Below are positions 1-9,048 of a stretch of DNA of 64,000 nt, piece by piece. Under the pieces are notes generated by a model. That model worked only from the letters and a program-made list of their open reading frames with translations. It searched no databases and was not told the origin of the DNA. This stretch comes from Streptomyces sp. NBC_01260. GTDB lineage: Bacteria; Actinomycetota; Actinomycetes; Streptomycetales; Streptomycetaceae. The DNA is taken from the NCBI RefSeq assembly GCF_036226405.1, contig NZ_CP108464.1, positions 930,001 to 994,000 of the forward strand. The letters are read 5' to 3'. Position numbers and translations under genes: made by a program. Position 1 is the first letter of the stretch, and each line of letters starts with the position of its first letter.

Positions 1-361
1 GTTCGCCGAGCAGCCGGACCGGGTACAACGCGTAGGCGGTGCGCAGGGAGTTGGTGGCGAGCGCTGCGGCGGCGCGCGGGGTGCGCGGGTCGCCGAGGCG
101 GGCCAGGGCGTGGGCGGCGCCGGCGCAGCGCTCCGGGTCGCGGTGGTTGAGCAGCAGCACCAGGGTCTCGAAGGCCCGCCGATCCCCGCCGCAGCCCAGC
201 CGGAAAGCGGCGATCTCTCGGGCCCACAGCGGGCGTTCGCGCTCGATGAGTACCTGCGCCAGCTCCTCGGCGTCATCGGTGGCGAGCAGCCGGCGGTAGG
301 CCGCCGACTCCCCCGCCTCGTCGGCCAGCCGGTGCGTCAGCGACCGCAGCTCCTCGTCCAT
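1..361 (-). CDS. HEAT-repeat domain protein (3' part cut by window edge)
   Basis: The minus strand is open from an ATG at 361 to the window edge and encodes about 120 residues beginning MDEELRSLTHRLADEAGES. The sequence is alpha-helical and contains stretches such as WAREIAAFRLG and DPERCAGAAHALARLGD, which read as HEAT/armadillo-type repeats, so a protein-protein scaffold role is likely but no specific function can be given. A GTG at 386 in the same frame could be an earlier start; neither start has a convincing ribosome binding site. The stop codon lies outside the window. It is divergent from the 3-hydroxyacyl-CoA dehydrogenase gene. Confidence 0.72.
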   Translation of the reverse strand, partial: MDEELRSLTHRLADEAGESAAYRRLLATDDAEELAQVLIERERPLWAREIAAFRLGCGGDRRAFETLVLLLNHRDPERCAGAAHALARLGDPRTPRAAAALATNSLRTAYALYPVRLLGE

Positions 362-733
362 GACCGTCAGCGTATCGGTGAACACGCAGCGTGCCGACAG
401 GTGCGGCGAATGTGAGGGGGCCCACAACAAGCCAGGGCTGGCGCGCTCGTTACTCGCCGGTTAACCTCAGGTGAGCGGGACACTCCCCCGCCGGCTCCGG
501 TGGCCTGGTGACGCAGCCACCCGGAGTGAATGTCGGTTCGGCAGCTTTGCGAGGCGTGACTCCGGGACAGAGTCCGCCGCCCCTTCCCCGGTCCCGGCGT
601 GCCCCTCGCGCCCGGACGTGAGCACCACGACAGGCAACTCCCGCACGCCGCGCACCGGCCAGGCCTTCCGGGCCCCTCTCATCGGCCGCGCGCCGTGCGT
701 CCCTCAGTCGTCACTCATCCCTGGAGTCCCGTG
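362..733. other. Divergent intergenic region, no gene seen
   Basis: This 372-base stretch separates the HEAT-repeat gene (minus) from the dehydrogenase gene (plus) and should hold both promoters. Short ORFs on both strands have neither a ribosome binding site nor sensible protein composition. The only structure I can point to is an imperfect hairpin at 495-526 (left arm CTCCGGTGGC, right arm GCCACCCGGAG with one bulged C). No clear -35/-10 pair stands out. Confidence 0.5.
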
Positions 734-2515
734 ATGGACACCCCGCTCAGCACCATCGCCGTCGTCGGCCTCGGCACGATGGGCACCGGCATCGCCGAGG
801 TCCTCGCCCGCTCCGGCCGCGAGGTCATCGGTATCGACATCAATGACGCGGCCGCCCGCCAGGCAGTCGCCGTGCTGGAGGCCTCCACCGCACGCGCCGT
901 GCGGCGCGAGCGGATCACCGAGGAGGAGCGGCACGACATCCTCTCCCGGTTCCGTACCTTCTCCGATCTCCAGGCCGCCGCGGACGCGGAGCTGGTCATC
1001 GAGGTCGTGCCCGAGACGTACGAGATCAAGCAGCAGGTCTTCCGGGATCTCGACGCGGTCGTCTCCCCCACCGCGATCCTCGCGACGGGCACCAACGCCC
1101 TGTCCGTGACCCGGCTCGCCGCCGAGTCACGGCACCCGGAGCGCGTGCTGGGCCTGCACTTCTTCAATCCGGCGCCCGCGATGAAGCTGGTCGAGGTGGT
1201 CTCGTCCGTGCTCACCGCGCCGCCCGCCGTCGCGGCGGTCACGGAGCTCGCCCGCCATCTGGGCAAGGAGCCGGTCGCGGTCGGTGACCGCCCGGGGTTC
1301 GTGGCCGACGGGCTGCTGTTCGGCTACCTCAACCAGGCCGCGGCGATGTACGAGGCGAACTACGCCTCCCGCGAGGACATCGACGCGGCGATGAAGCTGG
1401 GCTGCGGTCTGCCGATGGGCCCGCTCGCCCTGCTGGACCTGATCGGCGTCGACACCGCCCGTACCGTCCTGGAGGCGATGTACTCCGCATCGCACGACCG
1501 GCTGCACGCCCCCGCGCCGATCCTCGGCCAGCTCAGCGAGGCCGGGCTGACCGGCCGCAAGGCGGGCCGCGGCTTCTATACCTATGCGCAGGCCGGCAGT
1601 GAGAACGTGGTCCCGGACGCGCTGACGCCCGCGCAGGACACCGCGGCGGGGGCCGGGCGCACCGTGCGTTCGGTGGGGGTCGCCGGCTCCGGGACGATGG
1701 CTTCGGGGATCGCCGAGGTCTTCGCGAAGGCCGGTTACGACGTGGTGCTGGCGGCGCGCGGCCAGGAGAAGGCGGACACGGCCAAGGGCCGGATCGCCAA
1801 ATCACTGGAGCGTTCGGTCGCCAAGGGGCGGCTGACGGCCGGGGCCCGGGACGAGACCCTGGCCCGGATCACCGCGGCGGGTTCGCTGGACTCCTTCGCC
1901 GAGGTCGACCTCGCCGTCGAGGCCGTGGCCGAGGACCTGCTGGTCAAGCAGCAGCTGTTCGCCACCCTGGACAAGGTGTGCAGGCCGGGCGCGGTGCTCG
2001 CCACCACCACGTCCTCACTGTCGGTGGTGTCGATAGCGCGGGCCACCGCGCGGCCCGAGGACGTCATCGGGATGCACTTCTTCAACCCGGCGCCCGCGAT
2101 GAAGCTGGTCGAGGTGGTCCGTACGGTGCTCACCGCGGACGATGTGCACGCCACGGTCCGCGAGGTCTGCGTGAAGGTGCGCAAGCACCCGGTGGACTGC
2201 GGGGACCGGGCCGGGTTCATCGTCAACGCGCTGCTGTTCCCGTACCTCAACAACGCGATCAAGATGGTCGAGGAGCACTACGCGACCCTGGACGACATCG
2301 ACGCCGCGATGAAGCTGGGCGGCGGCTATCCGATGGGTCCCTTCGAGCTCCTGGACGTCGTGGGTCTCGATGTCTCGCTCGCCATCGAGAAGGTCCTGCA
2401 CAGCGAGTTCCGCGACCCGGGCCTGGCCCCGGCGCCGCTGCTGGAGCACCTGGTGGCCGCCGGCTGCCTCGGCCGCAAGACGGGGCGCGGCTTTCGCGAA
2501 TATGCCCGCCGCTGA
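734..2515 (+). CDS. 3-hydroxyacyl-CoA (3-hydroxybutyryl-CoA) dehydrogenase, internally duplicated
   Basis: This 593-residue cytosolic NAD-dependent enzyme interconverts 3-hydroxyacyl-CoA and 3-oxoacyl-CoA, most likely (S)-3-hydroxybutyryl-CoA and acetoacetyl-CoA. It consists of two full copies of a roughly 290-residue dehydrogenase. Each has a Rossmann motif (GLGTMG at residue 12, and GSGTMASG near residue 316), the active-site segment HFFNPAPAMKLVEVV, and a C-terminal 3HCDH helical domain. Single-copy members are about 280 residues, so this is a tandem fusion. The ATG at 734 is chosen because GGAG at 723-726 lies 7 bases upstream; the frame is open further upstream but without a ribosome site. 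Its position beside the ethylmalonyl-CoA operon suggests it feeds crotonyl-CoA formation for the Ccr reaction. Family call is firm; the exact chain length is inferred. Confidence 0.93.
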   Translation: MDTPLSTIAVVGLGTMGTGIAEVLARSGREVIGIDINDAAARQAVAVLEASTARAVRRERITEEERHDILSRFRTFSDLQAAADAELVIEVVPETYEIKQQVFRDLDAVVSPTAILATGTNALSVTRLAAESRHPERVLGLHFFNPAPAMKLVEVVSSVLTAPPAVAAVTELARHLGKEPVAVGDRPGFVADGLLFGYLNQAAAMYEANYASREDIDAAMKLGCGLPMGPLALLDLIGVDTARTVLEAMYSASHDRLHAPAPILGQLSEAGLTGRKAGRGFYTYAQAGSENVVPDALTPAQDTAAGAGRTVRSVGVAGSGTMASGIAEVFAKAGYDVVLAARGQEKADTAKGRIAKSLERSVAKGRLTAGARDETLARITAAGSLDSFAEVDLAVEAVAEDLLVKQQLFATLDKVCRPGAVLATTTSSLSVVSIARATARPEDVIGMHFFNPAPAMKLVEVVRTVLTADDVHATVREVCVKVRKHPVDCGDRAGFIVNALLFPYLNNAIKMVEEHYATLDDIDAAMKLGGGYPMGPFELLDVVGLDVSLAIEKVLHSEFRDPGLAPAPLLEHLVAAGCLGRKTGRGFREYARR

Positions 2516-2546
2516 GGTCCCGGCGGTGGGGAGCGCGGGTGAAGGA

Positions 2547-2597
2547 GCGGGGCCGGGGTGCGTGCATCGCACGGCACAGGACGCACCCCGGCCCCGC
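2547..2597 (+). terminator. Hairpin terminator after the dehydrogenase gene
   Basis: A perfect 17-base-pair inverted repeat (GCGGGGCCGGGGTGCGT at 2547-2563 and its complement at 2581-2597) with a 17-base loop lies 31 bases after the stop codon. There is no T-run, as is usual for Streptomyces terminators. Confidence 0.7.
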
Positions 2598-2694
2598 GAC
2601 GCCGCGAAGCCCGCTGCCGGGGCCGCCGGGCCGGGAGCCGGCTGGGGCGGGCTGCTCGGCCCACCGGGCGGCCCGCCCCCACAGGCGCGCTCTC

Positions 2695-2714
2695 CTGCAC
2701 CGATGCAGTACGTT
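2695..2714 (+). promoter_or_regulatory. Probable leaderless promoter and operator of the TetR gene
   Basis: A -10-like TACGTT at 2709-2714 ends 6 bases before the ATG at 2721, the spacing typical of leaderless Streptomyces transcripts; there is no ribosome binding site. Directly upstream is the palindrome CTGCA-CCGA-TGCAG (2695-2708), a candidate operator for autoregulation. The -35 is not recognisable. Confidence 0.45.
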
Positions 2715-2720
2715 CACACC

Positions 2721-3536
2721 ATGTCCCAGCCCGCCAGGTCCCCCCGTGTGTCCGCCGCGCCCGACGCCCCGGAAAGTGCCGCGGGCACGCGTGCCGCCGC
2801 CCAACGGCTCAAAATGCGCCGCGAACTGGCCGCCGCGGCGATGGAGCTCTTCGCCACGAAGGGGTACGAGGCCACGACGGTCGACGAGATCGCGGGCGCC
2901 GCGGGCGTCGCCCGGCGGACCTTCTTCCGGCACTTCCGTTCCAAGGAAGAGGCCATCTTCCCGGACCACGACGACACCCTCGTACGGGCCGAGGCGGTCC
3001 TGAACGCCGCTCCGGCGCACGAGCACCCGCTCGACACGGTCTGCCGGGGCATCAAGGAAGTCATGAAGATGTACGCGGCGAAGCCCGCGGTCTCCGTGGC
3101 CCGCTACAAGCTGACCCGCGAGGTGCCCACCCTGCGGGAGGCCGAGATCGCCTCGGTGGCCCGCTACGAGCGGCTGTTCACGCGCTACCTGCTGGGCCAC
3201 TTCGACGAGCGCGACCACCATGTCGGCAATGACGACCCGCTGCTGGCGGAGGTGGCGGCGTCCGCCGTGGTCACCGCGCACAACCATGTGCTGCGCCGGT
3301 GGCTGCGAATGGACGGCCAGGGCGATGTGGAGGCGCAGCTGGACCACGCCTTCGCCATCGTCCGCGACACCTTCGGCACCGGGATCGGTGCGGGCCGGAC
3401 CGCCGGCGGCGAGCCGGCGAAGCCGCCGGCCGCCTCGGTGAGCGCCGAGGGCGAGGTGCTGGTCGCCGTGGCGCGCACGGACGCGCCGCTGGACGAAGTG
3501 ATGCGCACGATCCAGCAGGCGCTCAAGGAGCGCTGA
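2721..3536 (+). CDS. TetR-family transcriptional regulator
   Basis: This 271-residue DNA-binding protein carries the TetR helix-turn-helix near residues 34-80, visible as RRELAAAAMELFATKGYEAT followed by TVDEIAGAAGVARRTFFRHF. The C-terminal ligand/dimer part has no obvious further domain. An in-frame ATG at 2703 would add six residues, but a -10-like TACGTT overlaps that segment, so I prefer 2721 as a leaderless start. It lies between the 3-hydroxyacyl-CoA dehydrogenase and the ethylmalonyl-CoA operon and is a reasonable candidate regulator of short-chain acyl-CoA genes, sensing an acyl-CoA; this is inferred from position only. Confidence 0.88.
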   Translation: MSQPARSPRVSAAPDAPESAAGTRAAAQRLKMRRELAAAAMELFATKGYEATTVDEIAGAAGVARRTFFRHFRSKEEAIFPDHDDTLVRAEAVLNAAPAHEHPLDTVCRGIKEVMKMYAAKPAVSVARYKLTREVPTLREAEIASVARYERLFTRYLLGHFDERDHHVGNDDPLLAEVAASAVVTAHNHVLRRWLRMDGQGDVEAQLDHAFAIVRDTFGTGIGAGRTAGGEPAKPPAASVSAEGEVLVAVARTDAPLDEVMRTIQQALKER

Positions 3537-3538
3537 GC

Positions 3539-3576
3539 GGGGGCCGCACGGCTCCCGCCCGCCCCACCCGGCCCCC
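3539..3576. terminator. Weak bidirectional hairpin between convergent genes
   Basis: GGGGGCC (3539-3545) can pair with GGCCCCC (3570-3576) across 24 bases. It lies between the ends of the TetR gene and the Mrr-like gene and may terminate both. Confidence 0.35.
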
Positions 3577-3583
3577 GGAGGCC

Positions 3584-4375
3584 TCAGAGAGCGACTTCGG
3601 TCTGCCACGGTGGTGGCGAGGCCCCCTCGTCCCAGTCCGCGAGCGCCGCACCGTCCAGGCAGAGGATCGCGCACTGCTCCGCGTACTCCAGGGCGGGCGC
3701 GGTGTATTCGCTGGTGGTGACGCAGACGGCGATCTCCGCCTCGTGCACGGCGTAGCAGGTTCCGCCGAATCGCTGGAGGTCCTGGGAGCCGACCTTGGTG
3801 TTGGGGCCGTAGCGCTTGCACTGGACGACCAAACGCCGCCCATCTGGGGCCGTCGCGATCACATCGGCCCCCAGATCACCCGCTCCGCCCACGACCTGCA
3901 CGTCGGAGCAGCCGTCCCGCTCGCAGAGCGCGGCGATCGCGTCCTCGAACCCGTCGGCGTCCAGGTCCTCATAGCCCTCGGCCTCCTGCGCCGGCTCCGC
4001 CGTTTCCGTTTCGGTCAGGACGGCCGTGCGCGCGATGTCGTCGTCCTGGGGGCGTTCGAACGGCCCCGGCGCCGGGGCCGAGGACTCCTGAGGCGGGTCG
4101 AAGAGCTCGTGCACGGCCTCGGCGAGCGGGCCGGGCCCCCCGCGCGGCCGGCGACGCGGCCGGCGGAGGTACAGGAGCAGGATGCCCGCCGCACCGAGCG
4201 CCGCGACCGGCACCACGGCGGCCGGATGCCTGCACGCCCCCTCCCACGCGGTGCGCACCATGAATCCTCCACCGCAGATCAGCAGGGCGACGGCCCCCAG
4301 TCCGTAGGCGGTCGTGCGCACGCTGAAGGCCTTCCGGGACCCGTCGGAGCCCCGTTCGCGTCTCGGTACCGTCAT
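3584..4375 (-). CDS. Membrane-anchored Mrr-like restriction endonuclease-fold protein
   Basis: This 263-residue protein has two N-terminal transmembrane segments (about residues 23-43 and 53-70), an Arg/Pro-rich and then acidic linker, and a C-terminal nuclease domain of the restriction endonuclease-like (Mrr/PD-(D/E)xK) type from about residue 140. The core is visible as GADVIATAPDGRRLVVQCKR, that is, the catalytic Asp followed by the Q-x-K motif, preceded by a helix with DGFEDAIAALCERDG that supplies the family's acidic residue. Mrr-type nucleases cut modified or damaged DNA; tethering to the membrane suggests action on incoming DNA or at the septum, which is inference. It is a solitary gene with no methylase nearby. 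The start ATG at 4375 has GGAG about 8 bases upstream. Confidence 0.82.
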   Translation of the reverse strand: MTVPRRERGSDGSRKAFSVRTTAYGLGAVALLICGGGFMVRTAWEGACRHPAAVVPVAALGAAGILLLYLRRPRRRPRGGPGPLAEAVHELFDPPQESSAPAPGPFERPQDDDIARTAVLTETETAEPAQEAEGYEDLDADGFEDAIAALCERDGCSDVQVVGGAGDLGADVIATAPDGRRLVVQCKRYGPNTKVGSQDLQRFGGTCYAVHEAEIAVCVTTSEYTAPALEYAEQCAILCLDGAALADWDEGASPPPWQTEVAL

Positions 4376-4505
4376 CCCCGCCGCTCCGCCCGTACCGATA
4401 TGAGTCTTCCAAGATCATTCATCTCTGCCGTCTGCCCCGGTCCGCCGGATCCAACAGCCTTGAAACGCGGTTGCCGGTGCCCTCGCCCGGTGCTGTGGTG
4501 TGCGG

Positions 4506-5333
4506 ATGACCAAGAATCAGGACCACCAGAGCCTGCTCGCCGTGTTCGACCGGGAGATGCGCGAGCACGCCCGCCCCGACGGCCCCGGCGTCCGCGTCGA
4601 GCGCACCGGCGACGTCGTACGGCAGGCCGGCGCGGCCCATGACTGGAACGGGGTCGTCTGGTCGTCCCCGGACCTGGACGCCGCACGGGCCGACGCGGCG
4701 ATCGCCGCGCAGGTGGCCCACTGCGTGGAGCGCGGGTACGAGGAGTTCGAGTGGAAGCTGTACGCGCACGACCAGCCGGCCGATCTCGGGGCCCGGCTGC
4801 TGGCGGCCGGTTTCGAGCCGGAGGCCCCGGAGACCCTGCTGGTCGCGCCGGTCGCGGACCTTCCCACCGAGGTAGTGCTCCCCGACGGCGTCCGGCTGCG
4901 CACCGTGCGTGACGAGGCCGATGTGGAGCTGATGGGCCGGGCCCATGAGCAGGCCTTCGGCTCGGACTGGACCCGGCTACGGCACCAGGTGCTGGCCCGG
5001 CTGAAGGAGGACCCGGACCACTTCGTGGGGGTGCTGGCCATGGCGGGCGACGAGCCGGTGAGCTCGGCCCGGATGGAGCTGTACCCCGGCACCGGCTTCG
5101 CCGGGCTGTGGGGCGGCGGCACGGTCGAGGCGTGGCGCGGCCGGGGCGTCTACCGGGCGCTGATCGCCTTCCGGGCCCGGATCGCCGCGGAGCGCGGCTT
5201 CCGGTACCTCCAGGTCGACGCGACCGAGCAGAGCCGCCCGATCCTGCAACGGCTCGGGTTCACGGTCCTGGGCACGACGACCCCGTACGTCTATCGCCCC
5301 ACCTCCCCACTTCCTGACCGCCCCACCTCCTGA
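4506..5333 (+). CDS. GNAT-family N-acetyltransferase
   Basis: This 275-residue protein has a recognisable GNAT fold in its C-terminal half, with LPDGVRLRTVRDEADVELM opening the domain and a V-rich acetyl-CoA-binding turn reading EAWRGRGVYRALI (the R/Q-x-x-G-x-G/A motif), followed by QSRPILQRLGF. The N-terminal half (about residues 1-115) looks like a degenerate second acetyltransferase-like domain. The substrate is unknown. The start could be ATG 4506 or GTG 4500 two codons upstream; neither has a clear ribosome site. It is divergent from the Mrr-like gene. Confidence 0.83.
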   Translation: MTKNQDHQSLLAVFDREMREHARPDGPGVRVERTGDVVRQAGAAHDWNGVVWSSPDLDAARADAAIAAQVAHCVERGYEEFEWKLYAHDQPADLGARLLAAGFEPEAPETLLVAPVADLPTEVVLPDGVRLRTVRDEADVELMGRAHEQAFGSDWTRLRHQVLARLKEDPDHFVGVLAMAGDEPVSSARMELYPGTGFAGLWGGGTVEAWRGRGVYRALIAFRARIAAERGFRYLQVDATEQSRPILQRLGFTVLGTTTPYVYRPTSPLPDRPTS

Positions 5334-5420
5334 CCGCCCCCTCCACGACGGGGCACAACGCACCAAAACGCCCCTCGTGTTGCTCATGCGTGGCACCCGG
5401 ACGACAATTGAGGGAAATTG

Positions 5421-5464
5421 CTGGCACCCAGTGCCTTGCCAGCTGTCACGGAGTGCCATACGTT
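5421..5464 (+). promoter_or_regulatory. Candidate promoter of the ccr operon
   Basis: TTGCCA (5436-5441) and TACGTT (5459-5464) are separated by exactly 17 bases and resemble a vegetative -35/-10 pair. The -35 overlaps an inverted repeat CTGGCA/TGCCAG (5421-5426 and 5437-5442), and GGCAC-CCA-GTGCC (5423-5435) sits inside it, so a regulator could bind here. The predicted start near 5471 leaves an untranslated leader of roughly 225 bases up to the GTG at 5697. The rest of the 363-base gap 5334-5696 holds no gene that I can support. Confidence 0.45.
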
Positions 5465-5696
5465 GAAGTCGTCCGGGCGGCCGGCGTGCTGAGACCTCAC
5501 GTACGCCGGCTGTCCCCGCAAGCCAGGTGCCTGCGCGCCCGGACGCCTGCGTCACAGGCAAACCCTTCTGCTCCACAGAGCAAGCAGCCGAAGCATCGCC
5601 CGCCGAACCGACGGCACACCTCCACGCACCACCGCTCCCCCTGCTTCGCAGGACCCTCAAGCGTTCCCTCAAACGCAGCTCCATCGGAGGCACACC

Positions 5697-7034
5697 GTGA
5701 AGGAAATCCTGGACGCGATCCAATCGCAGGACAGCACGGCCGCGGACTTCGCGGCGCTGTCCATCCCCGAGTCGTACCGCGCGGTGACCGTGCACAAGGA
5801 CGAGACGGAGATGTTCGCCGGGCTCGACACCCGTGACAAGGACCCCCGTAAGTCCCTGCACCTCGACGAGGTGCCGGTGCCCGAGCTCGGCCCCGGCGAG
5901 GCGCTGGTCGCCGTCATGGCCAGTTCGGTGAACTACAACTCCGTCTGGACCTCGATCTTCGAGCCGATGGCCACCTTCGGCTTCCTGGAGCGCTACGGAA
6001 AGCTCAGCGAACTCACCCGGCGCCACGACCTGCCCTACCACGTCATCGGCTCCGACCTGGCGGGCGTCGTCCTGCGCACCGGTCCCGGCGTCAACGCCTG
6101 GAAGCCCGGTGACGAGGTCGTCGCGCACTGCCTGTCGGTCGAACTGGAGTCCTCGGACGGCCACAACGACACGATGCTCGACCCCGAGCAGCGCATCTGG
6201 GGCTTCGAGACCAACTTCGGCGGGCTGGCCGAGGTCGCCCTGGTGAAGTCGAACCAGCTGATGCCGAAGCCGGACCACCTCAGCTGGGAGGAGGCCGCGG
6301 CCCCCGGGCTGGTCAACTCCACCGCGTACCGCCAGCTGGTCTCGCGCAACGGCGCGGGCATGAAGCAGGGCGACAACGTGCTGATCTGGGGCGCCAGCGG
6401 CGGCCTGGGCTCCTACGCGACGCAGTTCGCGCTGGCCGGCGGCGCCAACCCCATCTGTGTCGTCTCCAGCGACCAGAAGGCCGAGCTCTGCCGGAAGATG
6501 GGCGCCGAGGCGATCATCGACCGCAACGCCGAGGGCTACAAGTTCTGGAAGGACGAGCACAACCAGGACCCGCGCGAGTGGAAGCGGTTCGGCAAGCGCA
6601 TCCGGGAACTGACCGGTGGCGAGGACGTCGACATCGTCTTCGAGCACCCGGGCCGCGAGACCTTCGGCGCGAGTGTGTACGTGACCCGCAAGGGCGGCAC
6701 GATCGTCACCTGTGCCTCGACCTCGGGCTACACCCACGAGTACGACAACCGCTACCTGTGGATGTCGCTGAAGAAGATCGTGGGCTCGCACTTCGCCAAC
6801 TACCGCGAGGCGTGGGAGGCCAACCGCCTGGTCGCCAAGGGGAAGATCCACCCGACGCTGTCCAGGGTCTACTCCCTGGAGGACACCGGCCAGGCCGCGT
6901 ACGACGTGCACCGCAACCTCCACCAGGGCAAGGTCGGCGTCCTGGCACTGGCACCGCGCGAGGGTCTGGGCGTGCGTGACGAGGAGCTGCGCGAGCAGCA
7001 CATCGACGCCATCAACCGATTCCGGAACATCTGA
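5697..7034 (+). CDS. ccr: Crotonyl-CoA carboxylase/reductase
   Basis: Ccr catalyses reductive carboxylation of crotonyl-CoA with NADPH and CO2 to (2S)-ethylmalonyl-CoA, the first committed step of the ethylmalonyl-CoA pathway; it also supplies unusual polyketide extender units. The 445-residue product is full length for the family and belongs to the MDR (zinc-independent alcohol dehydrogenase-like) superfamily. Visible features are the N-terminal substrate domain (SSVNYNSVWTSIFEP), the nucleotide-binding segment LIWGASGGLGSYATQFALAG, and the family-typical CO2-pocket region with FEHPGRETFGASVYV. GTG at 5697 is supported by GGAGG at 5686-5690, 6 bases upstream. It is the first gene of an operon with ecm, mcl, mch and mcd. 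Confidence 0.97.
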   Translation: MKEILDAIQSQDSTAADFAALSIPESYRAVTVHKDETEMFAGLDTRDKDPRKSLHLDEVPVPELGPGEALVAVMASSVNYNSVWTSIFEPMATFGFLERYGKLSELTRRHDLPYHVIGSDLAGVVLRTGPGVNAWKPGDEVVAHCLSVELESSDGHNDTMLDPEQRIWGFETNFGGLAEVALVKSNQLMPKPDHLSWEEAAAPGLVNSTAYRQLVSRNGAGMKQGDNVLIWGASGGLGSYATQFALAGGANPICVVSSDQKAELCRKMGAEAIIDRNAEGYKFWKDEHNQDPREWKRFGKRIRELTGGEDVDIVFEHPGRETFGASVYVTRKGGTIVTCASTSGYTHEYDNRYLWMSLKKIVGSHFANYREAWEANRLVAKGKIHPTLSRVYSLEDTGQAAYDVHRNLHQGKVGVLALAPREGLGVRDEELREQHIDAINRFRNI

Positions 7035-7035
7035 C

Positions 7036-9048
7036 ATGAGCGGCCGCCAGAAGGACCGCCCCTGGCTCATGCGGACGTACGCCGGCCACTCGACCGCCGA
7101 GGCGTCCAACGAGCTCTACCGGCGCAACCTCGCCAAGGGCCAGACGGGCCTGTCGGTCGCCTTCGACCTGCCGACCCAGACGGGTTACGACCCCGACCAC
7201 GTCCTCGCCCGCGGCGAGGTCGGCCGGGTCGGCGTGCCCGTCTCGCACCTCGGCGACATGCGCCGGCTGTTCCAGGACATCCCGCTGGAGCAGATGAACA
7301 CCTCGATGACGATCAACGCCACCGCGATGTGGCTGCTGGCGCTCTACCAGGTGGTCGCAGAGGAACAGGGCGCAGACGCGGGCAAGCTCCAGGGCACCAC
7401 GCAGAACGACATCGTCAAGGAGTACCTCTCCCGCGGGACGCACGTCTTCCCGCCCGGCCCCTCGCTGCGGCTGACCACCGACATGATCACGTACACGGTC
7501 AACCGCATCCCCAAGTGGAACCCGATCAACATCTGCAGCTACCACCTCCAGGAGGCGGGGGCCACCCCGGTCCAGGAGATCGCGTACGCCATGTCGACGG
7601 CCATCGCGGTCCTCGACGCGGTGCGCGACTCCGGGCAGGTGCCCGAGGAGAAGTTCGGCGATGTCGTCGCCCGGATCTCCTTCTTCGTGAACGCGGGTGT
7701 CCGGTTCATCGAGGAGATGTGCAAGATGCGCGCCTTCGGCCGCATCTGGGACCGGGTCACCCGGGAGCGGTACGGCATCACCGATGCCAAGCAGCGCCGC
7801 TTCCGCTACGGCGTCCAGGTCAACTCGCTCGGCCTGACCGAGGCGCAGCCGGAGAACAACGTCCAGCGCATCGTGCTGGAGATGCTGGCCGTCACCCTCT
7901 CCAAGGACGCCCGGGCCCGCGCGGTGCAGCTGCCCGCCTGGAACGAGGCGCTGGGGCTGCCGCGCCCCTGGGACCAGCAGTGGTCGCTCCGTATCCAGCA
8001 GGTACTCGCCCACGAGAGCGATCTGCTGGAGTACGAGGACATCTTCGCCGGATCCCACGTCATCGAGGCCAAGGTGGACGAGCTGGTCACCGACTCGCTG
8101 GCGGAGATCGACCGGATCCAGCAGATGGGCGGCGCCATGGCGGCCGTCGAATCCGGCTATCTCAAGTCCGAGCTGGTCTCCTCACACGCCGCCCGGCGGG
8201 CACGGATCGAGGGCGGCGACGAGAAGATCGTCGGCGTCAACATCTACGAGAGCACCGAGCCCAACCCGCTCACCGCCGATCTCGACGCCGCGATCATGAC
8301 GGTCGACCCTTCGATCGAGGCCAAGGTCGTCGCCGCGCTCCACGAGTGGCGGGACAACCGCGACGAGGCCCGCGCCACCGAGGCGCTGGCCGTCCTGAAG
8401 AAGGCCGCCGCGGGCACCGAGAACATGATGGAGGCCACCGTCGAGTGCGCCCGCGCGGGCGTCACCACGGGCGAGTGGTCCTGGGCGCTGCGCGATGTCT
8501 TCGGCGAGTTCCGCGCACCTACCGGGGTGTCGTCCGCCCCGGTGGCGGTGACGGCCGAGGAGGGCACCCCGCTGGCCCTCGTACGCGAGAAGACCGCCCG
8601 GACCGCCGCGGACCTGGGCGCGGGCCGGCTGCGGCTGCTGGTCGGCAAGCCGGGCCTGGACGGCCACTCCAACGGTGCCGAGCAGATCGCGGTACGCGCC
8701 CGCGACGCCGGTTTCGAGGTCGTCTACCAGGGCATCCGCCTCACGCCCGAACAGATCGTCTCGGCCGCCGTCGCCGAGGACGTGCACTGCGTCGGCCTGT
8801 CGATCCTGTCCGGCTCGCACGCCGAGCTGGTGCCCGACGTGCTGACCCGGCTCCGCCGGACCGGCGCGGGCGACATCCCGGTGATCGTCGGCGGGATCAT
8901 TCCCCCCGCCGACGCCGCGGCCCTGGTCAAAGCCGGTGTCGCCGCCGTATTCACCCCGAAGGACTTCGGCATCACGGAGATCATCGGCCGTATCGTCGAC
9001 GAGATCCGGAAAGCGAACAAGCTCGACCCTCTGGAGGTCCCCGCATGA
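7036..9048 (+). CDS. meaA: Ethylmalonyl-CoA mutase (MeaA/Ecm), adenosylcobalamin dependent
   Basis: This 670-residue enzyme rearranges (2R)-ethylmalonyl-CoA to (2S)-methylsuccinyl-CoA using coenzyme B12. The N-terminal barrel (about residues 1-510) carries mutase signatures such as [19 protein letters not shown] and [12 protein letters not shown], while the C-terminal cobalamin domain (from about residue 535) has the DxHxxG motif in [20 protein letters not shown], then SILSGSH and GGIIP. It is single-chain and shorter than the two-subunit methylmalonyl-CoA mutases. The operon context with ccr upstream makes ethylmalonyl-CoA the likely substrate. It starts one base after the ccr stop codon, and its own stop overlaps the next start. 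Confidence 0.96.
   Translation: MSGRQKDRPWLMRTYAGHSTAEASNELYRRNLAKGQTGLSVAFDLPTQTGYDPDHVLARGEVGRVGVPVSHLGDMRRLFQDIPLEQMNTSMTINATAMWLLALYQVVAEEQGADAGKLQGTTQNDIVKEYLSRGTHVFPPGPSLRLTTDMITYTVNRIPKWNPINICSYHLQEAGATPVQEIAYAMSTAIAVLDAVRDSGQVPEEKFGDVVARISFFVNAGVRFIEEMCKMRAFGRIWDRVTRERYGITDAKQRRFRYGVQVNSLGLTEAQPENNVQRIVLEMLAVTLSKDARARAVQLPAWNEALGLPRPWDQQWSLRIQQVLAHESDLLEYEDIFAGSHVIEAKVDELVTDSLAEIDRIQQMGGAMAAVESGYLKSELVSSHAARRARIEGGDEKIVGVNIYESTEPNPLTADLDAAIMTVDPSIEAKVVAALHEWRDNRDEARATEALAVLKKAAAGTENMMEATVECARAGVTTGEWSWALRDVFGEFRAPTGVSSAPVAVTAEEGTPLALVREKTARTAADLGAGRLRLLVGKPGLDGHSNGAEQIAVRARDAGFEVVYQGIRLTPEQIVSAAVAEDVHCVGLSILSGSHAELVPDVLTRLRRTGAGDIPVIVGGIIPPADAAALVKAGVAAVFTPKDFGITEIIGRIVDEIRKANKLDPLEVPA

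Noticed and set aside
467..682. Small minus-strand ORF in the first intergenic region
   Set aside because: No ribosome site, no domain and an Arg-rich composition typical of non-coding GC-rich DNA.
4977..7109. Minus-strand open frame of 710 codons opposite ccr and the GNAT gene
   Set aside because: It is antisense to two firmly identified genes and consists of Val/Leu/Gly/Arg-rich low-complexity sequence without motifs.
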